Of a DNA stretch of 64,000 nt, positions 18,561 to 28,768 are shown one piece after another. This DNA is from an uncultured Clostridia bacterium (GTDB taxonomy: Bacteria > Bacillota > Clostridia > Lachnospirales > CAG-274). The translations under genes were made by a program, and so were the position numbers. The stretch is taken from positions 1-64,000 of the forward strand of contig CANPXH010000013.1 in the NCBI GenBank assembly GCA_947585865.1, read 5' to 3'. Position 1 is the stretch's first letter. Every line of letters begins with the position of its first letter. The notes under the pieces are model-generated. The model had not been told where the DNA came from and did no database searches. It worked only from the letters and a program-made list of their open reading frames with translations.

Positions 18561-21500
18561 TTACTGAAGTTCTAACTTAATGTTAGAGAATGTAACAGTA
18601 CCCTTTCTGGATACAAACATACCTACATAATCCTTGTCAGCCTTAACAGCCTTAAGATTAGTGTCTGCACCTGTTGTTGCATCGAATACAACCGGATCCT
18701 CAGTACCACGCTGAAGAGTTACAACACCGTTAGCGTCTCTTGATATCTTAAGATCAAAGCTTGATCCTGCAGGAAGTGCAGCCTTAGACTCATCAGTAGT
18801 TTCATATGCCTTTACAACTGTCTGCTCCATGTTCTTAGCAGATCCATCAGGCATAGTCTTTCTTCTCCATACTGATACATCATTCTTACCACTGTTTTGA
18901 GCAGTACTACCTACTGCAAAGTAGTGAGCATTGGTATCGTAATTGTAGTCAGTGAACATATTATCTCTTAACATAAGACCGAAACCAGCCTGATTGTTAG
19001 ATGCATCATATTCTTCAGAACCCTTCTTAGCAGCATCTGTAACCTCATCGATATGAGCAGTAGCAGTTAAAGTAAACGGCTGGTCTGCGTCTATCTCCTG
19101 GAAGTACATTGTAATACCGTCCCTGTCAGATGCTATCTTGCCCTTGTTGTTGGCTGCCATAAGAGTAACTGACTGATCTTCATTTAATACTATATCGCAG
19201 TTAGGATGATTATCCTCTGTGAAAGTACCTACGCTTGAGCCGAATACGGAGCCTGCCCACTTGCTGTCAGCACCAAACTTCCAGATTGAGCTTGGATTGT
19301 AAATAGATTCGTCAAATGCTTCCCAAGCGGGATTTCTGCATTCATCGTTGTTAAATGTAGGCTCTTGTATTCTGCCGATGTATTTTTCAAGACCGGTTGA
19401 ACCTGATCTGATATCCTTAACCATCATATAAGCAACCATGCTTGCGCCAAAAGCGTTAAGGTGAGTGGTATCAGCTGCCTTGTCCTGTAAAGCTGCATGT
19501 AATGTCATATAGCCTGTAGGAACATCGGGAAGCTTAGCTTCTTCATTAGTCTTGGCATCTGCGCCTGCACCTAATCTGTTATACAGATTTTCTGTATTTG
19601 CAAGGCTGTCTACAACCAGTATTCCCAACTTTTCGCCTAAAGCCTTGATAGGAACAGAGTAGTCGCCTGTCGCAGGCTTATGGAGATCGTTGTTAGATAA
19701 AGTACCGCTTGCATTTGCTCTGATTATAGGTGTACAGAGAATAGGTGTAGCACCTGCATCCTGAGCAATCTTAATATAGTTGTCGTATAATGACTTTTCA
19801 AAAGAGCCTTCCTGTGTATAGTCGCCGGGAGTTGCAGCGGGAACAGTCTGTCTGTAAGCATCAGTCTTTTCGTCGTTGTGACCCCAAGCTATGATAAGGT
19901 AGTCGCCTGGCTTTATCTCGCTCTTTAATTTTGCATAATTGTCAACGGCTGCCTGGTCTGTAACGCCGTTTTCATTTATACCTGTTGCAAAGCTCTTTGA
20001 ACTTCTGCCTGATAATGCTAAATTCTCAACCGTTGCCTTTGGATCTAAGTACTGCTGTATCTTGTCGCCGAAGCCTACTCTCTTGAACCAGTAAAGCGGA
20101 TCTTCGACCTCTGTATAATGGCAAGCTGTAGAATCGCCTACTACCCAAACAGTTGTTGCGGGTAATTCTTCCTTCTCAGCAGGAGGAACCGGCTTATTGT
20201 GCTTTTCAGCAGGTAACTTATAGCTGCCGTCTAATACCTTCTGAAGTATAGCTGCAACGTCTGCTGAATCTACCTTACCATCGTCTGTAACATCTGCTCT
20301 TGCAGGATAGAATGGATCTGCAACATTTGCAGGAGCTAATGTATACTGTAATGTCTTTGATACATCCTCTGCATCTACATCGTTGTCTGCATCTACATCG
20401 CCCCAGAGACCATCGCCTGAATCTGAAAGCTCATAAATATCAGGAAGCCATCCGCCAAGGGCAAATTCAAGGATATCGTCTGTTGTAAGGCTCTTGATAG
20501 TTGCTTCGTCTTTTACTTCCGGATCAGGAACATACTGACCATGAGTTACAAAAGGCTCGCCGTTTGAGGTATTGCCATACTCGCCGAATGTAGCTTCATT
20601 GATATCGCCGGCGTTCATCTGACCCCAACCGTCTTCAAGAATGTGACCGTTAGTTTCACAATTTACAAAGTAAGCCTTAGAGCCAGAGCCGGGTATTACT
20701 GCGTTTGTTTTATCTTTTAAAACACCCCAAGTTCTGCCCCAAAGACCTGTAACAGGGTCTGTACCTTCCTTACCGTTTGTGGTAACCTCGCAGTTTCTGA
20801 ATACATATGCGTTAGTCTTAGGAGCTACGATATAGCCAACTGCAGCATTGTGAGTTGCGTCATTTTCATATGCATAGAACTCAAGCTTACAGTTGTCAAA
20901 TACAGCCTTGAACTCACCGCAGATGTAGTCTGTGTTACCGCCGATAGTACTGTTCTTTACATATACGGAATAACCACCGTCATCAGTACCGTTTCTGCCG
21001 AAGGTATCCTGTGAAGCATATATCTTACAGTTGTCAACTTCAATATTGGCTGCTTCGATCCAGAATGCATTTGAACGCTCCTTAGCAGCGTATACTGTAA
21101 CATCGTCGCCAAGCTTTCTGCCATCCGGGAAGCCAACGGTTACTGCGCCGTCTTCTACTTCCTTAGGAGTTACTTCATAGTTGAATGTATTTCTGTAGGT
21201 AGTGTTTACAGTCTTGAAGTGCTTACCTCTTATGATAGCAACACGACCCCAATTATCCTTAACGGATGCGCTCTTTTCATACTTATCAAGGAATAAGCTC
21301 TTGCTGTAAAGACCTGTGTCCTTATCCATTGAGTAGTAGTTGCCTGTTGTACCATAGTACCAGTTGAGCTCGTTACCCTGACCGTCTAATGTAACGTAAT
21401 CCGCATCGAATACTACCTGCTCCTGAAGAGTTTTATTAAGCTTGATAGTAACTCTGCCTGCCTCACCCTCGGGTCTTGTCATAGCCTTGATAGCCGCATT

Positions 21501-24500
21501 TGCTTCTGTCAATGTATCATAATCCCCGGGTACATTTATTTCAGCCTTGAACTCTGTAGGATAAACTACAGGAGTTGTAGACTCAACATAAACATCATTT
21601 ACATTCTTAGCTTCGTCAGCAGTAACAGAAACTCTATCTTGAGTTGTGTAGCCCTCTGCAGTAATAACTGTGTTATACTCGCCGGGCTTGATAGGATCAA
21701 CAGTGTAAGTACCGTCAGCATTTATAACGCCTGTGTACTCTCTTGTAGGATCGCTCATATTCACGAACTTGATACCTGTTATTATTGTAGCGGCATCTGC
21801 CATTACATGATCATAATCATCTATGATCTTACCTGAAAGCTTAGTATCGGGAACCTCTGTAAAGTTGATAGTAACCTCATCACCTGTAACGGTAAATGTA
21901 TTTGCGCCTGCTACGTCTGCTGCTGCGCCGCTATCTTTTGACTTAACGGTGTATCTGTGACCCTTAAGCAGCTTAACTTCAGCATCGCCATTCTTAACAG
22001 TTGCATAAACATTGCCCAAATCAGCGTCTACGAACTCTACATTTACTGCACTGTAGTTAGCCTTGCCGTCATCTGTCCACTTTAACGGAACAGTTACTTC
22101 TTCATTAACAGTAAACTTAATACCTGCTATAGCATAGTTATTAGTCTTTGAAGAAGCATGTATTGCATACTGATGTCCGCCTACAACATTGAGTGAATAG
22201 CTCTGAGGAATTATGCTGCCGGGTGCGTCAGCAGAACTGTTTTCAACAAGGAAGCTTCCGCCTACAAAGTCACGGACAAGAGTCTTGTCCTGACCTGCAA
22301 AGTAAACGGTAAGCATACCGTCCTTACCCGGTGTAAATACAACGCCTGAACCTGATGTAGGAACCTTGGCTGCGTCATAACCGGGTGCCTTCTGAGGTCT
22401 TGTACCTGACTTATATGCCTTAGCTTCTGCTCTGCCGCCGAATGCTGCATAGCCGGGAGTTGCTGAGTCGGCAACATTAAGTACTACCCACTTATCGGCA
22501 TCAAAACCGGGAAGAAGCTGTATCTTGCTGCCCTCTACATCAAATGTACCTGGATCAACATTGCCGTCCTTGTCTGTGTCTAAGTCATCGATATACCAAT
22601 CAAATGAAGCTGCGCTTTCATTTACCTCAAGAGGAGTTATGTTGATACCATAAACCTCTGGATTAGTACCGCTGCCGCCGTAAGTAATGCTTTCGCCTGG
22701 CTTAAGGTCATATGTACAGAAAACGCCGCCCTGTACTTCTTCGGTCTTAACGACCTCGCCTGTTGCAGCAGTCTTTACAACTTCGCCTGCATCATTTTTG
22801 CTGAATTCAACATTCTTAATAAATCCAACAGGTTTTACTGAACCAAAGTAATTTGCTATTGTAATATTTATAGGCTTATCCTTAGCCGTAATAGTAGCAA
22901 CTAATCTGTACTTACAGTTGTTGTCACCGTTAAATACGGTATTTACACTTGACGTCTTGTTAAATGCATTAGCTGTAACGCCGTTGGCAAATTTAACACC
23001 ATCGGGTCTGTCTGCTGCATTTTCAGCAAAGCTCATAGCCTGCTCAGCCTTTATAGTTGCATTTTCATTGTCAAGTAATATTTCATTATCTGCAACTTCC
23101 TTAGAAGCTGTCCATGTGAACGGACCTTCTTCAACAGGAGGAGCTTCGTCATAATGCTCGGGAGTCCAGCCGCCTAATACATCTGTGATAATACCATCAC
23201 CTGTATAGCTGTCGATAACAGCCTGATCTGTAAGTTCCTTACCAAATTCGCCATTTGAAAGGAATGGTGTAGTACCGTCTGTAGTATTGCCATACTCATA
23301 GAACTTAGCTGTAGCGCCTTCACCTGCGCCCATTTCGCCCCAACCCCAGTCAAGAATATGACCGTTAGTTGTACAATCGATAAAGTAAGCCTGTGAATTT
23401 GCTTTCCAAGTTCTGCCCCAAAGACCCTTTACTTCATCTGTGCCTTCAGCGCCTCTTGTAGTAACCTGACAATTTCTGAATACATAAGGCTGTGTCTTAG
23501 GTGCTACGATATAACCAACACCACACTTGCCAACTTCTGTTGCTGTATTATTGGAAGCATCGTTCTTGAATGAGAACCACTGGAGTTCACAATCATCAAA
23601 TACAGCTGAAAATTCGCCGCAGATATAGTCGGTATTTCCGCCTATTGTACAATTCTTGAAGTAAGCTGAGTAATCATTAATAGTTTCGTGGTTTCTTCCT
23701 AATGTATCCTGACTGGAAAGAATATTACAATTGTAGCACTCTATACCCTTAGCTTCGATATAGAAGGCATTGCTTCTTTCCTTAGACTTATAAGCCTGAA
23801 CATCGGAAGTCTTTGTTCTTAAACCAATATTTACACTCTCACAGCCATCTTCTATTTCCTTATCTGTTACTTCATAATTAAATGTATTTCTAAAAGTAAC
23901 ATTTTCAGCCTTGAAGTAGTCGCCCCTTATTATTGCAACGCCGCCCCAAAGGTCGCCGCTTGCAAGAGTCTTGTCAAACTTGTCATAGAATAATGATTCA
24001 TCATAGTAACCGCTTGCATCACATGAATAGTACTTACCTGTCTGACCATAGTACCAGTTGATCTCGTACTTGTCATCGCCTGCGTCTCTTGCAGCCTTAG
24101 AACCGTCAACGGTAATATAAGGTGCATCGAATACTATCTGCTCCTGAATATCAGCAGTAAGCTTGATAGTCATTCTGCCTGCTTCGCCCTCAGGTCTATC
24201 TTCCATACTTCTGATATATGCAACAGCAGACTTCAATGTCGGGAATTCCTCTGAAGGAACCTGAAGAGTTGTCTTTGCTGCATCCCAGTTAGTCACATCC
24301 TCAACCATTACCTGATAGAGGTATATAGTAGCATCGCCTGATGCATTGATAGTTACTGAATTTACTGTACCGTCTGTTATAATAGACGTTGTAGCACAGC
24401 TATTTGCATTACCGTTATCAGTGCTGTTTGCAGTTACAGGATTCTTTCCGTCAATATCCCATGTACCGCTGTACCAGCCTGATACAGTAACCTTCTGCTT

Positions 24501-27023
24501 GCCGCTTACAGGAACAACAACACTATCGCCGGCTGCCATAGCAACAGAAGTAGCATTGTTCCATTTCATCTTACCTGAATTATTGTTGAAAATAATAGCA
24601 GTAGCCTTGTTCTGCTCTTTATTCTGGTATTCATCAGGTAAGTTATATTTACTCTTTATAGTTGATTCAAGGTAAATATCATTTACTGCGCCGTCAAGAC
24701 CTACTCTTGCTCTATCCTTAGTTATCCACTTGTCTGAGTAGAGAACAGTATTGTAGTCGCCGGGCTTAAGAGTACAGCTATATGAATTAGCAGCTGTGTC
24801 TATAACAGCCGGGTATACATCACCGCTTGTCATTGATACAAACTCTAACTTAGTAACATCTGCTGCAGTGCCTGCGCCTATGAACTTACCTGTAAGAGTA
24901 GTATCGGGTATCTCTGTCAATAAGATCTGAGCTGTATTTTCTGTTGCCTTGAAGGTCTTATTGCCGCCAACTGTAGCTTCGCAGCCGCCTACACCTGTTT
25001 CAACAGAATATGTATGACCCTTCATGAGCTTTACAGCAGCTGCTGAGTTATAAGGAACCTCTATAGCAGCTCCGCCTAAGTCAGCGTCTTTTAATTTAAC
25101 AACAACCTTTGAATAATCGTAACCCTTTTCGGTAACATTCTTTGTATCCCAAGTAAATGATACTTCTATCTGCTCGGGTAATACATATTCCAAACCAACA
25201 AATGCAAAGTCATTAGTCTTACCTGTTGTAGAGAATACATATGTGTTACCTGCCGTTACATTTAACGCATAAGATTCGGGAGCTACAGGAGAATCTACTC
25301 TGTCGCCTATCTTAGCGCCGTCTGCACCAAATGTATGAATACCAAGAGGAGCGTCTGCCTTATTTGTAGCTGTGAAAACCTTAAGCATACCATCAGCAAC
25401 AGGCTTTACTATGATACAAGTACCCTCGCCCTGCTTAGGAATTCTTGTCATTGTATTTGCATCATCGTTCTTGCCGTTTGGAAGCAAATCGCCGCTGAAT
25501 CTGCCACCGGCTCTGTATGCGTCAAGTCCGCTTCTGCCATCTCTTGTAATATTGCCATAAGCGGAATCTGATGTCTTGTATGGTGTAAAGTTTTCAGTAC
25601 CCATACCAACAAGCTCAACAGTAGTATCGCCAAGGTCAACTGTAGAACCGTCATTAAGCTCTATAGTCTTTTCGTAAAGACCAACGTTAACCGTCTTTGT
25701 ACCATCTACATCTTTAGCCATATCATCAAACATAAAGCCAAAGCTCTTTGCATCGCCTGATACGGCGTTCTTATTAACTATTTCTATCTTAGGTATGTAA
25801 CATTCCTTAGTGCCTGAATATGCAAGCTTAAGAACTGTTGCACCACCAATATAGTTGAATGTATTTGTAGTCTTATCTGTTGCAACATATGCTGATAATT
25901 CACCTACAGGAGCGCCTTCGGAATCGGTAATAGTAAACTTACCGTTTTTAGCTGCGAACGCTGAAAGAGTGAATATAAGGTCTGCATTGCCTGCTACAGC
26001 TATCTCAAGAGAGTCACCTGACTTAAGAGCAAGACCATAGCTTGCACCATGATACATTGAAGTACCTGTTGTATTTACTATCTTGAGCATCTTATCGCTC
26101 GTTATAAATTCTGCAACAGGTAAAGCTGTCTGATCAGCTAATTCTAATGTTCCAAGCTCTGCCGCAAGATCCTCTGTATAAGTCTTGCCTGCCTCGGGAG
26201 TACCAAGCTTGCCGCTCTCTTCTCCGCCTGTAGGAGCATCTGTTGTAGCCTGAGTCTCTTCTTCTTTTGTAGTGTCCTGAGTCTCTTCTGCTGCTACAAG
26301 CTGTATAGCATAAAGACCAAACTTAGAGCCTGAACCTGTCATATAATATGTATAACCGGGCTCTACACCGAAAGAGTATCTCTTATACTGAGCGGGTCCA
26401 TTCTTCTCTGTATGAACATAGTCGATCTGCGTCTTTTGTGTCTGATCGTCATCCTTTACGCTCATTATAGCAAAATGCTTGTCATTGCCGTTGATCTTAA
26501 CATCAGCTGTTAATGTGGCCTTTACACTTGGCTTAATAACAATATATGCACCTGATGTAGGAATTGCAAGTGCACCATCTGAGTTATACTTAGGGCTAGG
26601 ATTACCGATACCCTGCACAAAGTGTGTATATATTACACTTCCATCATCAGTTGTAATTGTGTCGCCTGATGCATCTCCATCCTTTACAGTCCAGTCTGCA
26701 CTGCCGGTATTTGCATCTGCATCGCCATATACACTGATAGTACCTACACCATCAATTACATGGTCACCGGCTGTCAATGGAGAACCAACCTCAAAAATAC
26801 TGTCAGCAAGCACAGCATCTCCTGTTGCAGATGGGTCTGCTGCCAGATCATCGGCACCGTCGTCAATTATTTCGTCAACTACTGCTGCAGCTGATGAAAC
26901 AACGCTGTCGATAAGTGAAACATCGTTCACGTCCGCATTGGCAGTGATAACGTTAGTAAACATAGCTGATACTAACATAACAAATGCCAGAATACGGCTG
27001 ATAGTTCTTTTTGAACCATTCAT
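18561..27023 (-). CDS. Giant secreted pectinase: two pectin methylesterases, dockerin, rhamnogalacturonan acetylesterase
   Basis: 2,820 residues with a signal peptide (about 1-30). Residues 40-420 are beta-sandwich-like modules joined by a Thr/Glu-rich linker (about 243-265). Unit A (about 425-1291) has a carbohydrate-binding-like module, a carboxypeptidase-regulatory/Ig-like module and a CE8 pectin methylesterase with SQDTLG (about 1105), GGNTDYICG (about 1132) and GLWGRTW (about 1205). Unit B (about 1475-2195) repeats this order, with SQDTFG (about 2006), GGNTDYICG and GLWGRTW. A type I dockerin with two calcium loops (about 2207-2265) follows, then a CE12 GDSL rhamnogalacturonan acetylesterase (GDST about 2296, GHND about 2382, DTTHLN about 2520) and a C-terminal laminin-G/lectin-like module (about 2580-2820). 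It should de-esterify pectin outside the cell. The catalytic residues look intact in all three domains. No sortase motif or C-terminal anchor is seen. Confidence 0.92.
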   Translation of the reverse strand: MNGSKRTISRILAFVMLVSAMFTNVITANADVNDVSLIDSVVSSAAAVVDEIIDDGADDLAADPSATGDAVLADSIFEVGSPLTAGDHVIDGVGTISVYGDADANTGSADWTVKDGDASGDTITTDDGSVIYTHFVQGIGNPSPKYNSDGALAIPTSGAYIVIKPSVKATLTADVKINGNDKHFAIMSVKDDDQTQKTQIDYVHTEKNGPAQYKRYSFGVEPGYTYYMTGSGSKFGLYAIQLVAAEETQDTTKEEETQATTDAPTGGEESGKLGTPEAGKTYTEDLAAELGTLELADQTALPVAEFITSDKMLKIVNTTGTSMYHGASYGLALKSGDSLEIAVAGNADLIFTLSAFAAKNGKFTITDSEGAPVGELSAYVATDKTTNTFNYIGGATVLKLAYSGTKECYIPKIEIVNKNAVSGDAKSFGFMFDDMAKDVDGTKTVNVGLYEKTIELNDGSTVDLGDTTVELVGMGTENFTPYKTSDSAYGNITRDGRSGLDAYRAGGRFSGDLLPNGKNDDANTMTRIPKQGEGTCIIVKPVADGMLKVFTATNKADAPLGIHTFGADGAKIGDRVDSPVAPESYALNVTAGNTYVFSTTGKTNDFAFVGLEYVLPEQIEVSFTWDTKNVTEKGYDYSKVVVKLKDADLGGAAIEVPYNSAAAVKLMKGHTYSVETGVGGCEATVGGNKTFKATENTAQILLTEIPDTTLTGKFIGAGTAADVTKLEFVSMTSGDVYPAVIDTAANSYSCTLKPGDYNTVLYSDKWITKDRARVGLDGAVNDIYLESTIKSKYNLPDEYQNKEQNKATAIIFNNNSGKMKWNNATSVAMAAGDSVVVPVSGKQKVTVSGWYSGTWDIDGKNPVTANSTDNGNANSCATTSIITDGTVNSVTINASGDATIYLYQVMVEDVTNWDAAKTTLQVPSEEFPTLKSAVAYIRSMEDRPEGEAGRMTIKLTADIQEQIVFDAPYITVDGSKAARDAGDDKYEINWYYGQTGKYYSCDASGYYDESLFYDKFDKTLASGDLWGGVAIIRGDYFKAENVTFRNTFNYEVTDKEIEDGCESVNIGLRTKTSDVQAYKSKERSNAFYIEAKGIECYNCNILSSQDTLGRNHETINDYSAYFKNCTIGGNTDYICGEFSAVFDDCELQWFSFKNDASNNTATEVGKCGVGYIVAPKTQPYVFRNCQVTTRGAEGTDEVKGLWGRTWKANSQAYFIDCTTNGHILDWGWGEMGAGEGATAKFYEYGNTTDGTTPFLSNGEFGKELTDQAVIDSYTGDGIITDVLGGWTPEHYDEAPPVEEGPFTWTASKEVADNEILLDNENATIKAEQAMSFAENAADRPDGVKFANGVTANAFNKTSSVNTVFNGDNNCKYRLVATITAKDKPINITIANYFGSVKPVGFIKNVEFSKNDAGEVVKTAATGEVVKTEEVQGGVFCTYDLKPGESITYGGSGTNPEVYGINITPLEVNESAASFDWYIDDLDTDKDGNVDPGTFDVEGSKIQLLPGFDADKWVVLNVADSATPGYAAFGGRAEAKAYKSGTRPQKAPGYDAAKVPTSGSGVVFTPGKDGMLTVYFAGQDKTLVRDFVGGSFLVENSSADAPGSIIPQSYSLNVVGGHQYAIHASSKTNNYAIAGIKFTVNEEVTVPLKWTDDGKANYSAVNVEFVDADLGNVYATVKNGDAEVKLLKGHRYTVKSKDSGAAADVAGANTFTVTGDEVTINFTEVPDTKLSGKIIDDYDHVMADAATIITGIKFVNMSDPTREYTGVINADGTYTVDPIKPGEYNTVITAEGYTTQDRVSVTADEAKNVNDVYVESTTPVVYPTEFKAEINVPGDYDTLTEANAAIKAMTRPEGEAGRVTIKLNKTLQEQVVFDADYVTLDGQGNELNWYYGTTGNYYSMDKDTGLYSKSLFLDKYEKSASVKDNWGRVAIIRGKHFKTVNTTYRNTFNYEVTPKEVEDGAVTVGFPDGRKLGDDVTVYAAKERSNAFWIEAANIEVDNCKIYASQDTFGRNGTDDGGYSVYVKNSTIGGNTDYICGEFKAVFDNCKLEFYAYENDATHNAAVGYIVAPKTNAYVFRNCEVTTNGKEGTDPVTGLWGRTWGVLKDKTNAVIPGSGSKAYFVNCETNGHILEDGWGQMNAGDINEATFGEYGNTSNGEPFVTHGQYVPDPEVKDEATIKSLTTDDILEFALGGWLPDIYELSDSGDGLWGDVDADNDVDAEDVSKTLQYTLAPANVADPFYPARADVTDDGKVDSADVAAILQKVLDGSYKLPAEKHNKPVPPAEKEELPATTVWVVGDSTACHYTEVEDPLYWFKRVGFGDKIQQYLDPKATVENLALSGRSSKSFATGINENGVTDQAAVDNYAKLKSEIKPGDYLIIAWGHNDEKTDAYRQTVPAATPGDYTQEGSFEKSLYDNYIKIAQDAGATPILCTPIIRANASGTLSNNDLHKPATGDYSVPIKALGEKLGILVVDSLANTENLYNRLGAGADAKTNEEAKLPDVPTGYMTLHAALQDKAADTTHLNAFGASMVAYMMVKDIRSGSTGLEKYIGRIQEPTFNNDECRNPAWEAFDESIYNPSSIWKFGADSKWAGSVFGSSVGTFTEDNHPNCDIVLNEDQSVTLMAANNKGKIASDRDGITMYFQEIDADQPFTLTATAHIDEVTDAAKKGSEEYDASNNQAGFGLMLRDNMFTDYNYDTNAHYFAVGSTAQNSGKNDVSVWRRKTMPDGSAKNMEQTVVKAYETTDESKAALPAGSSFDLKISRDANGVVTLQRGTEDPVVFDATTGADTNLKAVKADKDYVGMFVSRKGTVTFSNIKLELQ

Positions 27024-27240
27024 TTAATAATTCCTCCTTTTTAATTGTTTTTACACAATAAATTGTGTTTGTTTGCAAATTTCAGGCTGTATTTTCCTCC
27101 CATGTAACCTAATAAGGAAAAATACCTCTTTCCATTTGCAGCTTTCGATACTGCGTATGCACACCACAGTACCCTGTCTCGTGAAATAATATTGCCCTTC
27201 TGCCTCCCTATCAGACAGCCGGACATACTACTACACAGCT
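27024..27240 (-). ncRNA. Structured 5' leader of the giant pectinase gene, class unknown
   Basis: About 217 nt between the predicted transcript start (near 27241) and the ATG. On the minus strand it can form helix a CTGTCT/AGACAG (27218-27213 with 27179-27174), helix b GGTACTG/CAGTATC (27173-27167 with 27153-27147), helix c GTATTTTTCC/GGAAAATAC (27125-27116 with 27097-27089), and a long-range helix d GGCTGT/ACAGCC (27220-27215 with 27090-27085). Helices a and d share bases, so they exclude each other, as in a switch. I do not recognise any known riboswitch consensus in it. Confidence 0.45.
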
Positions 27241-27247
27241 TAACTTA

Positions 27248-27276
27248 ATTATAGATGATATGTAAAAATAAATCAA
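27248..27276 (-). promoter_or_regulatory. Promoter of the giant pectinase gene
   Basis: On the minus strand TTGATT (27276-27271), 17-bp spacer, TATAAT (27253-27248), in a very AT-rich tract. Confidence 0.8.
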
Positions 27277-27453
27277 TATCTTTTTTATTTTAGGAATGTT
27301 TTTTATATATTATGCACAAATAATGTGTAACCTTTTTGTAATATTGTTATTCTATTTGTAATTTATGACATATTAATGCAATGTTGGAGAGTGTTTGACA
27401 GTGCCGTTTTGGCGGTATATGCCGCCTAAACGATCAAAAAAATAGGCCAAACG

Positions 27454-27483
27454 CAAAAAGGAGATGCCGATATTGACATCTCC
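27454..27483 (-). terminator. Intrinsic terminator after rplA
   Basis: On the minus strand GGAGATGTC-aatatc-GGCATCTCC followed by TTTTT, 28 bases beyond rplA. It ends the rpmG-secE-nusG-rplK-rplA unit, so rplJ and rplL are not part of it here. The remaining gap to 27284 is AT-rich, with a GGCGG-tatat-GCCGCC hairpin near 27412. Confidence 0.88.
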
Positions 27484-27510
27484 CTTTATAAAACGTATAG
27501 AAAATTTAGA

Positions 27511-28206
27511 TCAATCTGCGAGCTTAGCTGCATTTACCTTAACACTCGGTCCCATTGTTGTGGTAAGAACAACGCTTCTGAGATAAGTACCCTTTGCAGC
27601 GGCAGGTCTTGCCTTTATGATCGCACCCATGAGAGTTTTGAAATTGTCCTGAAGCTTTTCGGCACCAAATGAAACCTTGCCTACAGGAACGTGAATGATA
27701 TTTGTCTTATCAAGACGATACTCGATCTTACCTGCTTTGATCTCCTCGATAGCCTTTGTTACATCCATTGTAACAGTGCCTGCCTTTGGGTTGGGCATAA
27801 GACCCTTGGGGCCGAGCACTCTACCCAAACGGCCTACAAGACCCATCATATCGGGTGTTGCAACAACTACGTCAAAGTCGAACCAGTTTTCACCTTGTAT
27901 CTTTGCTACCATATCCTCTGCGCCTACGTAATCCGCACCTGCCGCCTCGGCCTCGTCAGCCTTGGCACCCTTGGCAAATACAAGAACTCTGACAGTCTTA
28001 CCTGTGCCGTGAGGAAGCACAACAGCGCCTCTGACCTGCTGATCTGCATGACGGCTGTCTACACCCAAACGGATATGAGCTTCTACAGTTTCATCGAACT
28101 TTGCTGTGCTCAACTGTGGTATGAGCGCACACGCTTCGTTTACATCATATAATTCCGCTCTGTTTACGAGCTTGCTTTTTTCGAGATATTTCTTTCCTCT
28201 TTTCAC
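27511..28206 (-). CDS. rplA: 50S ribosomal protein L1
   Basis: A 231-residue L1 of normal length. It binds the L1 stalk of 23S rRNA and, in bacteria studied, represses its own operon. The signature region [16 protein letters not shown] ([17 protein letters not shown]) is intact. AAGGAGGAAC precedes the start. The 56-bp gap from rplK carries a GTGGGAG...TACCAC element that looks like an L1 binding site. It is followed by a terminator. Confidence 0.97.
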   Translation of the reverse strand: MKRGKKYLEKSKLVNRAELYDVNEACALIPQLSTAKFDETVEAHIRLGVDSRHADQQVRGAVVLPHGTGKTVRVLVFAKGAKADEAEAAGADYVGAEDMVAKIQGENWFDFDVVVATPDMMGLVGRLGRVLGPKGLMPNPKAGTVTMDVTKAIEEIKAGKIEYRLDKTNIIHVPVGKVSFGAEKLQDNFKTLMGAIIKARPAAAKGTYLRSVVLTTTMGPSVKVNAAKLAD

Positions 28207-28210
28207 AATA

Positions 28211-28258
28211 GTTCCTCCTTATGTGGTAATATCGGGAGTATTCCCTCCCACCTTATTA
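28211..28258 (-). promoter_or_regulatory. L1-binding-site-like element before rplA
   Basis: On the minus strand the rplK-rplA gap reads GGTGGGAGGGAATACTCCCG, then ATATTACCACAT, then AAGGAGG. GUGGGAG paired with UACCAC is the core of the L1 site on 23S rRNA (helices 76-78) and in L11 mRNAs. The ribosome binding site follows directly, so L1 binding could block rplA translation. A near copy precedes rplK. Confidence 0.65.
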
Positions 28259-28262
28259 ACGA

Positions 28263-28688
<426 letters not shown>

Positions 28689-28699
28689 TTTAAGGCACC

Positions 28700-28748
28700 T
28701 CCTATAATGTGGTAATTAGCGGGATATAGGGTATTTCCCTCCCACTGA
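28700..28748 (-). promoter_or_regulatory. L1-binding-site-like element before rplK
   Basis: On the minus strand AGTGGGAGGGAAATACC, then CCCGCTAATTACCACAT, then AGGAGGTG. It shares GTGGGAGGGAA, CCCG and TTACCACAT with the element before rplA. In E. coli only the rplK leader carries an L1 operator. Confidence 0.65.
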
Positions 28749-28768
28749 GAGCTTTTGCTCTCAATTCA

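Noticed and set aside
18561..27023. Assembly artefact fusing several pectinase genes
   Set aside because: One uninterrupted frame with a single signal peptide, a single promoter and terminator, and no internal ribosome binding site or start at module borders.
27041..27226. 61-codon upstream frame in the pectinase leader
   Set aside because: No ribosome binding site before its ATG, and the sequence is better explained by the paired RNA helices; a regulatory uORF cannot be fully excluded.
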